This document shows, one piece after another, positions 24,193-32,620 of a stretch of DNA of 64,000 nucleotides. Below the pieces are notes generated by a model. That model saw only the letters and a program-made list of their open reading frames with translations. It ran no database searches and had not been told where the DNA came from. The stretch is from Sorangium cellulosum (lineage in GTDB: Bacteria; Myxococcota_A; Polyangia; Polyangiales; Polyangiaceae). Location of the stretch: the NCBI RefSeq assembly GCF_004135735.1, contig NZ_CP012670.1:4485501-4549500 (forward strand). Direction: 5' to 3'. Position 1 is the first letter of the stretch; each line of letters begins with the position of its first letter. The position numbers were made by a program, and so were the translations under genes.

Positions 24193-25947
24193 ATGACGAC
24201 CGCGCACCAGCAAGAGAACGAGGCTGCCGGCGCGGACCCCGGGGGCGCGGCCCCTGGAGGCGCGGAGGCCGCGGGCCTGCTCGCGCTCCCGGGCGGGCCG
24301 CCCGCCGCGGCCGCCGCGCGCGCGACCCCGGGGAGCGCCGCGCGGCCGCTGCCAGCGCGGCTCGCCTGCGCGCTCGCGGCGCTCAGCGGGCTCTTCTACT
24401 TCCTCGGGTTTCCGGGGATCGATCTCTGGCCGATCTCGTTCTTCGGCCTCGTCCCGCTCATCGTGGCGCTGCGGGGGCAGGCGCCCCGGCGCGCGGCGCT
24501 GCTCGGCTGGATCGCCGGCTTCGTCATGACGATGACCGGCTTCTACTGGCTGCTCGAGATGCTGCGGGTGTTCAGCGGGTTCCCCACGATCCTCTGCGCG
24601 CTCTTCATGGCGATCCTCTGCGCCTACCAGGCCGGGCGCATCGCCCTGTGCGGCTGGCTCTACGGCCGGGCCGAGGCGCGCGGGTGGCCGGGCCCCGTGG
24701 TCTTCGCGCTCGCGTTCGTGACGAGCGAGCTCGTCTATCCGCTGCTGTTTCCCTGGTACTTCGGCGCCTCGGTCCACAACGCGCCGGTGATGGGGCAGGT
24801 CGCCGATCTCGGCGGCCCTTATCTCGTCGGGCTGGTGCTCGTCGCCGCGAACCTCGCCATCGCCGAGCTCGTGAATTTCCGGCTGGATCGCGCGCAGCCG
24901 AGCGCCGGGCCCGAGGGGGCGCCGCGCGACGGCGGCGCGGGCGGCCCCGGGGCCGGGCCGAGGCGTGGCCGCCCGCTGAACCGCGCGTTGCTCGCCGTGG
25001 GCGTCGCGGCGCCGGCGCTCACCGCCGTCTATGGCGTCCTCCGGATGCGGGCCGTGGACGCGGCCGCGAGCGCCGCCGAGCCGGTCCGGATCGGCATCGT
25101 CCAGCCGAACCTCGCGCTCTTCGACCGCCGGAACGCGGTCAAGATCCACGTGAACCGGACGCGGGAGCTCGCGCGCAAGGGGGCGGACCTCGTCGTGTGG
25201 AGCGAGGCGGGCGTGCCGCAGGCCTTCCGCGAGTCGACCTACCAGCGCGAGATCCAGCGGTCGCTCACGAGCCGCCTCGGCGTGCCCACGGTCGTCGGCA
25301 CCGTCGTCCACCGGCAAGGGGCGACGCGCGAGGAGCGCGGCGTGAGCTTCAACACCGCGCTCATGGCGGACCAGGACGGCAAGATCCTCGGGCGTTACGA
25401 CAAGCAGTACCTCCTCGCGTTCGGCGAGTACCTCCCGTTCGGCGAGATGATCCCTTACCTGTACACGCTATCGCCGAACTCGGGCCGCTTCAGCCCTGGC
25501 ACGTCGCTCGCTCCGCTCCCCTGGAACGGCCACAGGATCGCGGCGATGATCTGCTACGAGGACATCCTCCCGCACTTCGTGAACAAGCTGGTCGCGCACG
25601 GCGATCCGGACCTCCTCGTCAACCTCACGAACGACGCCTGGTTCGGCGACTCGACGGAGCCGTGGATCCACCTCGCGCTCGCCAAGATGCGCGCCATCGA
25701 GCACCGGCGTTACCTCGTGCGGGCGACGAACAGCGGCGTGTCCGCGATCGTCGATCCGGTCGGCCGGGTCGTCGTGCACAGCGACACCTTCAAGGAGCAG
25801 ACGCTGCTCGGCGAGGCCCGGTTCATGCGGGCGACGACCGTCTACGGGACGGTGGGGGACCTTCCCTGGTACCTCGCCGCGGTCGCGAGCGCGGCGATGG
25901 CGTTCTTCTCGCGCCCGAAGCGCCCCCCTTCCACCAGCGCTCGCTGA
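24193..25947 (+). CDS. lnt: Apolipoprotein N-acyltransferase
   Basis: A 584-residue inner-membrane protein that adds the third acyl chain to lipoproteins. About six to seven hydrophobic helices (residues ~55-285) precede a periplasmic nitrilase-like domain with the catalytic triad Glu338 (VVWSEAG), Lys404 (YDKQYLLAFGEYLPF) and Cys454 (ICYED). An Ala/Gly-rich 50-residue leader is unusual. The ATG at 24193 is preferred; the frame is open far upstream without coding character. Several lipoproteins in this window would be its substrates. A composite repeat begins 11 bp after the stop. Confidence 0.93.
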   Translation: MTTAHQQENEAAGADPGGAAPGGAEAAGLLALPGGPPAAAAARATPGSAARPLPARLACALAALSGLFYFLGFPGIDLWPISFFGLVPLIVALRGQAPRRAALLGWIAGFVMTMTGFYWLLEMLRVFSGFPTILCALFMAILCAYQAGRIALCGWLYGRAEARGWPGPVVFALAFVTSELVYPLLFPWYFGASVHNAPVMGQVADLGGPYLVGLVLVAANLAIAELVNFRLDRAQPSAGPEGAPRDGGAGGPGAGPRRGRPLNRALLAVGVAAPALTAVYGVLRMRAVDAAASAAEPVRIGIVQPNLALFDRRNAVKIHVNRTRELARKGADLVVWSEAGVPQAFRESTYQREIQRSLTSRLGVPTVVGTVVHRQGATREERGVSFNTALMADQDGKILGRYDKQYLLAFGEYLPFGEMIPYLYTLSPNSGRFSPGTSLAPLPWNGHRIAAMICYEDILPHFVNKLVAHGDPDLLVNLTNDAWFGDSTEPWIHLALAKMRAIEHRRYLVRATNSGVSAIVDPVGRVVVHSDTFKEQTLLGEARFMRATTVYGTVGDLPWYLAAVASAAMAFFSRPKRPPSTSAR

Positions 25948-25958
25948 TCATCCCCCTC

Positions 25959-26322
25959 CCCTCTCCCGTCTGCCCTCTCCCGTCTGCCCTCTCCCGTCTG
26001 CCCTCTCCCGTCTGCCCTCTCCCGTCTGCCCTCTCCCGTCTGCCCTCTCCCGTCTGCCCTCTCCCGTCTGCCCTCTCCGTGCGCGTGCGCGTGCGCGTGC
26101 GCGTGCGCGTTCACGTCATCGTCTTCCAGCGCCGTCCGCGTCTTCATGAACGCGCGGGAGCACAACACGATCGCGCACGAGCACGAGCACGAGGAGGCGC
26201 ACGGAATGAACGAACACGCGCACGCGCACGCGCACGCGCACGAGGACGCGGAGGGAAGACGAGCACGGAAGACGGAAGACGGAAGACGGAAGACGGAAGA
26301 CGGAAGACGGAAGACGGAAGAC
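25959..26322 (+). repeat. Composite inverted repeat, copy 2
   Basis: Eight exact tandem copies of the 14-mer CCCTCTCCCGTCTG (25959-26070) plus a partial ninth lead into five GTGCGC units (26079-26108). A 108-nt spacer follows, then about four GCGCAC units (26217-26243) and eight exact 7-mers GGAAGAC (26267-26322). The order and orientation match copy 1 (5180-5595): pyrimidine arm first, directly after a plus-strand gene (lnt). The two arms are complementary in type but not in exact unit length (14 against 7 bp). Confidence 0.9.
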
Positions 26323-26327
26323 GAAAG

Positions 26328-26349
26328 GCGACCAGCAGCTCCTGGTCGC
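26328..26349. terminator. Hairpin between convergent lnt and DUF72 genes
   Basis: GCGACCAG (26328-26335) pairs perfectly with CTGGTCGC (26342-26349) around a 6-nt loop. It sits at the end of the composite repeat, between convergent genes. Confidence 0.5.
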
Positions 26350-26403
26350 GCCCCCCTCCCGAGGAGCTCCCCGCGCTCGTTCAGGAGCGCGAGCGGATCC
26401 GCG

Positions 26404-27054
26404 CTACAGCTTCATCGCCTTCTTGAACCGCTTCGCGTCGGCGAACATGTCCACGTTCGTGAACACGTACGTCGCGTCCTCGTGCTTCGCCCCGCGCGCG
26501 ATCTCCGCGAGCCGCTCGATCGCCGGATCCTCGTAGCGCGACTTGTGCCCCGCCGGGCCGTGCAGCCGGTAGTAGGCGACCTTCAGCCGCGAGAGCCCCG
26601 CGTTCAACGGATCGCGCGCGGCGAGCGCGCCGACCTCCTGCGTGAGCTCGTCGCACTCGTCCGGATCCCACCCCGGCGGCGGCTCGAACACGACGCGCTC
26701 GAAGCGCTTCTTCACGTTGACGAGGAAGTCGCGCAGGATGGTCTTGTTCGCGCGCGTCGGCGTGAACTCCGGGGGGCCGACGAACACCGCGCTCTTCGCC
26801 TCGAGCTCGTCCGCCACGGCCTCGATGCTCTTCAGCGCCGTCTCGATCACCTTGCCGTCCCGAAACCCCTCCTGCCCGATCTCTCGCGGACCCAGCAGGG
26901 CGAAACGAAACCCGACCGGAGCTTCGCGCCGCCAGCGCCGGATCGTTCCAGGTCCCGGGAGGGACACATGGGTCTCCTGCACCTCCACGAACATGAACTC
27001 GCGGAAATAGCGCGTCGCTGGGACGGGAAAACCGGCGCAGCCGACGGTAATCAT
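26404..27054 (-). CDS. DUF72 family protein
   Basis: A 216-residue protein of the DUF72 (YecE) TIM-barrel-like family: start MITVGCAGFPVPATRYFREF, then PVGFRFALLGPREIG, a central VFVGPPEFTP, VFEPPPGWDP, and the ending YVFTNVDMFADAKRF (family usual form YVFFNNxxxG). The biochemical role of DUF72 is not established. The ATG at 27054 is chosen although the frame continues upstream, because it begins the conserved first strand. A second, longer member is at 38826-39914. Confidence 0.83.
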   Translation of the reverse strand: MITVGCAGFPVPATRYFREFMFVEVQETHVSLPGPGTIRRWRREAPVGFRFALLGPREIGQEGFRDGKVIETALKSIEAVADELEAKSAVFVGPPEFTPTRANKTILRDFLVNVKKRFERVVFEPPPGWDPDECDELTQEVGALAARDPLNAGLSRLKVAYYRLHGPAGHKSRYEDPAIERLAEIARGAKHEDATYVFTNVDMFADAKRFKKAMKL

Positions 27055-27226
27055 CGCCCCCACCCTAGCCCACGCGCGCGCCCGCGAGAAGCCACACGGA
27101 GGAATTTCTCGAATCGGCACGATCGAGGGCCCCCGGGAGGCCGCCGCGGCCCGCGCCGCTCGCTCGACCCGGCCCGCCCCGACGCCCCGATCCGCCCCGC
27201 GCTCCAGGAGGACCCGGGGTGCCCGC

Positions 27227-28720
27227 TCACTCGTCGCCCTCACGTCGCGCCGCGACCGCGCCCCGGGAGCCCGCGCTCGCGCCGGCGGGCGCCACGGCCT
27301 GGGCTCCGGCGTCGGCCGCGCGCTCGAACGGCAGCGCGAGCGCGCCGCCGGTGCTCCGGGCGAGCTTGCGCTGCAGCCGGGCCCGGCGGCGCGCCTGCGC
27401 GGGCTCGGGCTCGGCGGTGCCCTGGTCGGAGAGCTCGAGGGCGCGGGCGAAGGCGCGGACGTGGTGCTCGTAGAGCTTCGCCAGCTCGAGCCGCACCGCG
27501 GGGTCGTCGATCTCGGCGGCGAGCGCCTCGTAGTCCGCGAGCGCCCGCGCCTTGTCCCCCCGCGCCTTCGCGATGTCCCCGCGCGCGCGGCGCGCGGCGG
27601 CGCCGCCGCCGCGATCGACCGCCGCGTCCGCGAGCTCGGCGGCGCGATCGAGCGCGCCGGCCTTGCGCAAGGTCGCGGCCACCCCGGCGAGATCGTCGCC
27701 GGCGAGGCCGCCGAGCGGCTCGCCGTAGAGGCCGACCAGCGCGACCATCGCGAGCACGTCGGCGGCGTTGTGCTCGACCACGCCGAGCAGCGCCTCCTCG
27801 TCGCCGGTGCGCAGGAAGTGGGCGTAGCACGCGACGATCTCGCCGCCGGGCACGTCGCCGACGCGCACCCGGCCGAGCACCTCGTGCTCGAGCGCGATGA
27901 GCGTGCGCGACCTCAGGCGGGCCTTGTGGATGCGCCGGGCGACGTGGACGAGATCGAGGTGCGGCGGCTCCGGCGGCGGCGGCAGCCGGTTCATCACGTA
28001 CCGCGCGCGCAGGAGCGGCATGTCGAACGCCTTGCCGTTGTACGTGATGATCATCGAGGCCTCGGCGAGGCGCTCGGCGAGGCGGCGCAGGATGGGCTCC
28101 TCCTCGCCGAGGCGGCGCAAGAGGAGCTGCTCCGAGATGAAGCCGTCGGACGAGGGCTCGCCGAGCGGCCCCGCGCTGGCCGCGCCGGGGTTGAACCAGG
28201 CGAGGCCGACCAGGAACGGCACGGTGCCCGTGCCCCCGGCCAGGCCCGTGGTCTCCGTGTCGAGGAACAGGGCCTTGCGCACGTCGCAGGCGGCGAGCGC
28301 CGGGTCGAGCGCGAGGAGCGCGAGCATCGCCGGATCGGCGTCGCGCGCGGCCACGAGCGGCGCGCGGCCGACGCGCGCGGCCGCGAGGGAGCGGGTGCGG
28401 CTCACGTAGAGAGGCCCGCCGGGCGTCCGCTCGACGACGAAGGGGAGCTCGCCGCGCGCCGGATCGGCCCGTGGGGCGATCGGCGCGCCCCGGGCGACGA
28501 TGCGGGAGATGCGATCGCGAAGCTCATCGAGCGACGGCCGCGCGTCGCCCGCGACCGGAGGCGCCGCAGGGGCAGAGGACGCCGCTGGCGCCGCAGGCAC
28601 CGCAGGGGCAGAGGGCGCCGCAGGCACCGCAGGGGCAGAGGGCGCCGCGGGGGCCGGACGCGCCCCCGCCGTCGCCGGAAGCGGCCCGAGCCGCGCGAGC
28701 TTCGACTTGAACGACGTCAT
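27227..28720 (-). CDS. DEDD-type 3'-5' exonuclease-like protein (YprB/RNase H-like) with helical C-terminus
   Basis: A 497-residue protein. Residues ~15-55 are a PAAPSAPAVPAAP-type repeat. The catalytic domain (~145-330) carries the four acidic positions of DEDD nucleases: LFLDTETTGL (Asp, Glu), YNGKAFDMPLL (Asp) and HNAADVLAMVAL (Asp), with the expected His in the last. The C-terminal 150 residues are TPR-like (AGALDRAAELADAA, KARALADYEALA). In Bacillus the related YprB lies beside a helicase, but no helicase is here. It may trim single-stranded DNA or RNA; activity unproven. coaE lies 37 bp upstream on the same strand. Confidence 0.8.
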   Translation of the reverse strand: MTSFKSKLARLGPLPATAGARPAPAAPSAPAVPAAPSAPAVPAAPAASSAPAAPPVAGDARPSLDELRDRISRIVARGAPIAPRADPARGELPFVVERTPGGPLYVSRTRSLAAARVGRAPLVAARDADPAMLALLALDPALAACDVRKALFLDTETTGLAGGTGTVPFLVGLAWFNPGAASAGPLGEPSSDGFISEQLLLRRLGEEEPILRRLAERLAEASMIITYNGKAFDMPLLRARYVMNRLPPPPEPPHLDLVHVARRIHKARLRSRTLIALEHEVLGRVRVGDVPGGEIVACYAHFLRTGDEEALLGVVEHNAADVLAMVALVGLYGEPLGGLAGDDLAGVAATLRKAGALDRAAELADAAVDRGGGAAARRARGDIAKARGDKARALADYEALAAEIDDPAVRLELAKLYEHHVRAFARALELSDQGTAEPEPAQARRRARLQRKLARSTGGALALPFERAADAGAQAVAPAGASAGSRGAVAARREGDE

Positions 28721-28757
28721 CCGCCGCGCGCGACCCTTCCACGCCCGGCACTGCGCA

Positions 28758-29387
28758 TCAAGTCAGGGGCCGCGCGGCGACGCCGAGCCGCGCCCGGATC
28801 GAGGCGAGCACCTCGTCCGCCTGCCGCTCGGTCGCGGCGCGCTCGCCGGCGTTGTCGATGACGTAGTCGGCGAGCGCCACCTTGTCGGCGAGCGGGAGCT
28901 GCGCGGCGAGCCGGGCGCGCACCTGCGCCTCGGTCGCGCCGTCGCGCGCCATCGCCCGCGCGACCTGGATCTCCTCCGGCACCGCGACGACCACGAGCGG
29001 GCGGAGCGCGTCGGCGAGGCGGTTCTCCACGAGCAGCGCCGCCTCGTAGCAGGCCAGAGGCTCGCCCCGGGCCTCGAGCGCGGCCGCCCGCTCCGCCGTG
29101 AGCGCCGCGATGCGCGGGTGCACGATCGCATTGAGCTGCCGGCGCCTGTCCGCGTCGGAGAACACCATCGCGGCGACGCGCGCGCGATCGAGCGAGCCGT
29201 CCGGCTGCAGCACCTCCGGCCCCAGCGCGCGGACCACCTCGGCCAGCCCCTCCGTGCCCCTCGCCACCACCTCGCGGGCGAGCGCGTCCGCGTCGATGAC
29301 CGGGAGCCCCCGCGCGCGAAAGCGCGCGGCCACCGTGCTCTTGCCGGACCCGAGGCCGCCGGTCAGCCCGAACAGGACCAGCCCCAT
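28758..29387 (-). CDS. coaE: Dephospho-CoA kinase
   Basis: A 209-residue P-loop kinase that phosphorylates the 3'-OH of dephospho-CoA, the last step of CoA synthesis. Motifs: Walker A LTGGLGSGKST, the substrate-binding VIDADALAREV, HPRI, and LLVENRL (usual family form PLLFE). The ending DYVIDNAGE is the normal family form. The ATG at 29387 gives full length. It is probably cotranscribed with the DEDD exonuclease gene. Confidence 0.93.
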   Translation of the reverse strand: MGLVLFGLTGGLGSGKSTVAARFRARGLPVIDADALAREVVARGTEGLAEVVRALGPEVLQPDGSLDRARVAAMVFSDADRRRQLNAIVHPRIAALTAERAAALEARGEPLACYEAALLVENRLADALRPLVVVAVPEEIQVARAMARDGATEAQVRARLAAQLPLADKVALADYVIDNAGERAATERQADEVLASIRARLGVAARPLT

Positions 29388-29673
29388 CGCCGCCTCAGCC
29401 CCGCCCCCCGCCGTCCGACCACGACATGGCCGCGCAACGCAACGCGTCTACCCGTGCGCCCCCTGCCCTTCCGGGGAGCCGATCGAGCGGATGCGGCCGG
29501 CAGAGCGGCAGCGGCGCCGGGGTGAAGGCGCCTCCGCGGGGCGCTGGCCGGGGGGGCAGGCTCTCCTCGTGACCACCCATGGTCCAGGAGCCTACCCCAG
29601 GGGTGCGCCGGAGCCCGCCAGATTCCGCGCCGTCGACGCTTAAGAAGTCCGCTTCTCCGGGAATGCAACTACC

Positions 29674-31818
29674 ATGAAGGGCGTGGTGGCAAAGATCGGG
29701 GACCGGCCGGAGTCGAGCCTGCACGCCACGTTCGATCGCTCGGACGTGCACCGCGGCTCGCCGGACAAACAGCTCGCGGCGTGGCTGTCCGAGGTCGACG
29801 TCGGCGTGATCGAGCTCGACGCCGAGCAGCGCGTGGTGCGCGTCAACGGCGCCGCGGAGCGGCTGACCGGCTGGTCGATCGTCGAGGCGCGCGGCGCGCT
29901 CGTCGATCGCGTGCTCCGCCTCATCCCGGCGGCGGGGACGACCGGCGGCGATCAGGACGTCGACGACGGCGAGATGAACGCGCTGTTCGACGAGGGCGCG
30001 CCCGCGAAGGCGGCGCCGGCGCTCGTGCCGCGGCGCGAGCCCGCCGCGCCGCTCGCGCCGGTGATCATCGACGAGGGCGCGCTGCGCGCGGTCGACGAGG
30101 GCGCGCAGGGCACGCCGCGCGCGCCGGCGATCGTCGACGAGGGCGCGCTGCGCGCGGTCGACGAGGGCGCGCTGCGCGCGGTCGACGAGGGCGCGCTGCG
30201 CGCGGTCGACGAGGGCGCGCTGCGCGCGCCGGGCCCGCCGCTCGCCCCGCAGGACGCGGGCGGGACGGGCAGGCCGAAGGCGCGGTACACCGCGCTGCTC
30301 GAGCGCCGCGACGGCTCGGTCATCCCCATCCTCCACACGATCGGCGCCATCACCGGGCGGCCTTCGCGCGAGGGGCAGCGCGACACCAAGGCGCCGCCGC
30401 CGCCGGGGCAGCTCATCCTCTTCCGCGAGCTCGGCGCGCCGGGGCCCGTGCCGATCTACCCGGCCAAGCCGCGCTACGACGCGCTGACGAGCCTCCTCGA
30501 TCGGTACGCGATCATCGATCGCATCGAGGACGCGCTCAGCGACTGCAGGAAGACCGGGACGCCCTACGCGCTCTGCTACATCGACCTGGACCGCTTCCGG
30601 CTGGTCAACGCGACCTGCGGGCACGAGGCCGGGGACGACCTGCTCCAGTGGGTCGCGACGCGCGTGCACGAGATCGTCGGGCCGAAGGACGCCGCGGGGC
30701 GGATCGGCGGCGACGAGTTCGTGCTCCTGCTCGCCGGCAAGACCGAGCGGGAGGCGGAGCGCATCGCGCGCGATCTGCAGATCTGCCTGCTCGAGTTCCG
30801 GTTCGGGTGGGCCGAGAAGACGTTCTCGATCGGCGCGAGCATCGGCCTCGTGGTGCTGGGCCCCCACTTCGAGCGCGCGGTCGACGTGCTCGGCGCCGCC
30901 GACCACGCGTGCCGGGTGGCCAAGGAGAACGGGCGCGGGCGGCTGCAGGTCTACCTCGAAGACCAGCAGATGACGACGAGCCGGCGCTCGATGCAGTGGG
31001 TCGCGAGCCTGCAGCGCCACCTCGCCGAGGGGCGGCTGCGCCTCTACGCGCAGGGGATCCACGCGCTCACGAAGCCGGGCGCGCCGCGCGGCCCGCGGGG
31101 CGCGCACTTCGAGGTGCTCGTGCGCCAGCTCGGCGACGACGGCCGGTTCTACTCGCCGGTCGGCATCATCCAGGCGGCGGAGCAGAGCGGGCTCATCCAC
31201 GTCATCGATCGCTACGTCGCGCGGCAGGCGTTCCGGCTGATCGGCGCGCTGCCCCAGCACGCGCTGCGCCGCCTCGACACGTGCTCGATCAACCTGTCGG
31301 GCGTGTCGCTCCTGCGCGAGGGCCTGCTCGACTTCCTGGTCGAGCAGCTCCACCGCGCGCAGGTGCCGCCGAGCAAGATCTGCTTCGAGATCACCGAGAC
31401 CGCGGCGCTCGCCAACCTCGGCGAGGTGCTCTGGTTCATGCAGGAGCTCGGGGCCATGGGGTGCCGGTTCGCGATCGACGACTTCGGCAGCGGGCACGCG
31501 TCGTACGGCTACCTGGAGAGCCTGCCGGTCGACTACGTGAAGATCGACGGCATGTTCGTGCGCGACCTGAAGGACAACACGCTCCACCGCGCGATCGTGG
31601 AGTCGGTGCACCGCATCGGCGACACGCTCGGCATCAAGACCGTCGCCGAGCAGGTGGAGAACCAGGAGATCGCCGACCTGCTCACGTCGATGGGGATCCA
31701 CTACGCGCAGGGGTGGCACTTCGACAAGCCGCAGCCGCTCGTGGACCTCTGCGCGTCGCTGCGGGCCGAGGGCGACCCGCCCGATCCCGATCCGGCGGGC
31801 CCCCCGGCGGGCGGCTGA
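29674..31818 (+). CDS. PAS-GGDEF-EAL cyclic-di-GMP signalling protein
   Basis: A 714-residue soluble protein. A PAS-like domain (residues ~30-85 and 205-255: GVIELDAEQRVVRVNGAAERL, then ERRDGSVIP) is split by a low-complexity insert containing four exact 8-residue VDEGALRA repeats. The GGDEF domain (~270-425) has an intact RIGGDEF active site. The EAL-type domain (~445-695) begins FEVLVRQ, with EVL in place of EAL, but keeps the ETA and DDFGSGHASYGYL motifs and the KIDG and ENQE segments. It may make c-di-GMP, degrade it or both; the EVL change is compatible with activity in some proteins. Divergent from coaE; the RBS is weak. Confidence 0.9.
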   Translation: MKGVVAKIGDRPESSLHATFDRSDVHRGSPDKQLAAWLSEVDVGVIELDAEQRVVRVNGAAERLTGWSIVEARGALVDRVLRLIPAAGTTGGDQDVDDGEMNALFDEGAPAKAAPALVPRREPAAPLAPVIIDEGALRAVDEGAQGTPRAPAIVDEGALRAVDEGALRAVDEGALRAVDEGALRAPGPPLAPQDAGGTGRPKARYTALLERRDGSVIPILHTIGAITGRPSREGQRDTKAPPPPGQLILFRELGAPGPVPIYPAKPRYDALTSLLDRYAIIDRIEDALSDCRKTGTPYALCYIDLDRFRLVNATCGHEAGDDLLQWVATRVHEIVGPKDAAGRIGGDEFVLLLAGKTEREAERIARDLQICLLEFRFGWAEKTFSIGASIGLVVLGPHFERAVDVLGAADHACRVAKENGRGRLQVYLEDQQMTTSRRSMQWVASLQRHLAEGRLRLYAQGIHALTKPGAPRGPRGAHFEVLVRQLGDDGRFYSPVGIIQAAEQSGLIHVIDRYVARQAFRLIGALPQHALRRLDTCSINLSGVSLLREGLLDFLVEQLHRAQVPPSKICFEITETAALANLGEVLWFMQELGAMGCRFAIDDFGSGHASYGYLESLPVDYVKIDGMFVRDLKDNTLHRAIVESVHRIGDTLGIKTVAEQVENQEIADLLTSMGIHYAQGWHFDKPQPLVDLCASLRAEGDPPDPDPAGPPAGG
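30133..30228 (+). repeat. Four 24-bp in-frame repeats inside the GGDEF/EAL gene
   Basis: Four exact tandem copies of a 24-bp unit encode VDEGALRA; two diverged copies lie near 30066 and 30094. The period is a multiple of three, so copy number can change without a frameshift. Confidence 0.85.
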
Positions 31819-31857
31819 CGCCCCCGCGCTCCGCGCGCGCGACCGCTCGCTCAGCGC

Positions 31858-32547
31858 TCAGCGCGCGCCGAGCACCGCGGACGACGTGGCGAGGGAGACG
31901 CCGGCGGCCCGCATCTCGGAGAGCGCGGCGGCGACGCCGGCCTCGGTGATGCCGGCCGTGGCGTCGGTCAGCACCGTCGTGCGGTAGCCGCGCCGCGCGA
32001 GGCCGAGGGCCGCGGCGCGCACGCAGTAGTCGGTCGCCACGCCGTAGACGACGAGCTCCGTCCCGGCGCCGAGCGCCGCGACGAGATCGCGCACGACCCC
32101 CTCGGCGAGCGGGTTCGCGAAGAGGCTGTACACCTCCTTCTCGAAGTAGACCGCGTGCGTCCTGCCCGTCGCGAGCTCGCGCACCACCGCGTCGACCGGC
32201 GCGCTCGGCACGTCCGGGAGGAAGCGGAAGCGCGGCGGCAGCGTCCCCTCGACCTTCAGCCAGCCCGGCGTCCCCTTCACGCAGTGGTCCGGGAAGCCCG
32301 GCTTGTCGCCCTCCGGCGCCGGCGTGTCGTTCGACGCGAACTCCCACGCGTCCCACGCGTGCGAGTCGACCGAGCCGAGGATCGGGATCCCGCGCGCGAC
32401 CGCGTGCTCCGTCAGCCGCCGGAACAGCGCGTTCGGCGAGCCCTTCACGTGGAGCGCGCCGGTCTCCTCGCAGAAGTCCCGCTGCACGTCGACGTCGACG
32501 AACACCCTGGGGGGCGGGGGTTGCCGGGTCATGTCGCCGCTCGCCAT
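31858..32547 (-). CDS. pncA: Nicotinamidase (isochorismatase-like hydrolase)
   Basis: A 229-residue cysteine hydrolase converting nicotinamide to nicotinate in NAD salvage. The catalytic triad can be placed: Asp in VDVDVQRDF, Lys in VYFEKEVYSLF and Cys in VATDYCVRAAA. Metal ligands are in VDSHAWDAWEF and the family WP(x)HC motif is here FPDHCVKGT. The ATG at 32547 is chosen with a GAGGAG about 14 nt upstream; ATG 32532 is also possible. pncB lies 73 bp upstream on the same strand, supporting the nicotinamide-specific assignment over a generic isochorismatase. Confidence 0.87.
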   Translation of the reverse strand: MASGDMTRQPPPPRVFVDVDVQRDFCEETGALHVKGSPNALFRRLTEHAVARGIPILGSVDSHAWDAWEFASNDTPAPEGDKPGFPDHCVKGTPGWLKVEGTLPPRFRFLPDVPSAPVDAVVRELATGRTHAVYFEKEVYSLFANPLAEGVVRDLVAALGAGTELVVYGVATDYCVRAAALGLARRGYRTTVLTDATAGITEAGVAAALSEMRAAGVSLATSSAVLGAR

Positions 32548-32620
32548 GTCTTCATCGTTCTCTCCTCTCGATCGAGGCGCCCGGGCGCGCGGCGGCCGCG
32601 CCACAGCGCCCCCTGCGCCG

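Noticed and set aside
25842..26426. ORFs reading through the second composite repeat, including an extension of an lnt-overlapping frame
   Set aside because: Same artefact; the peptides (ADGRGQTGEG and similar) are products of the 14-bp and 7-bp units.
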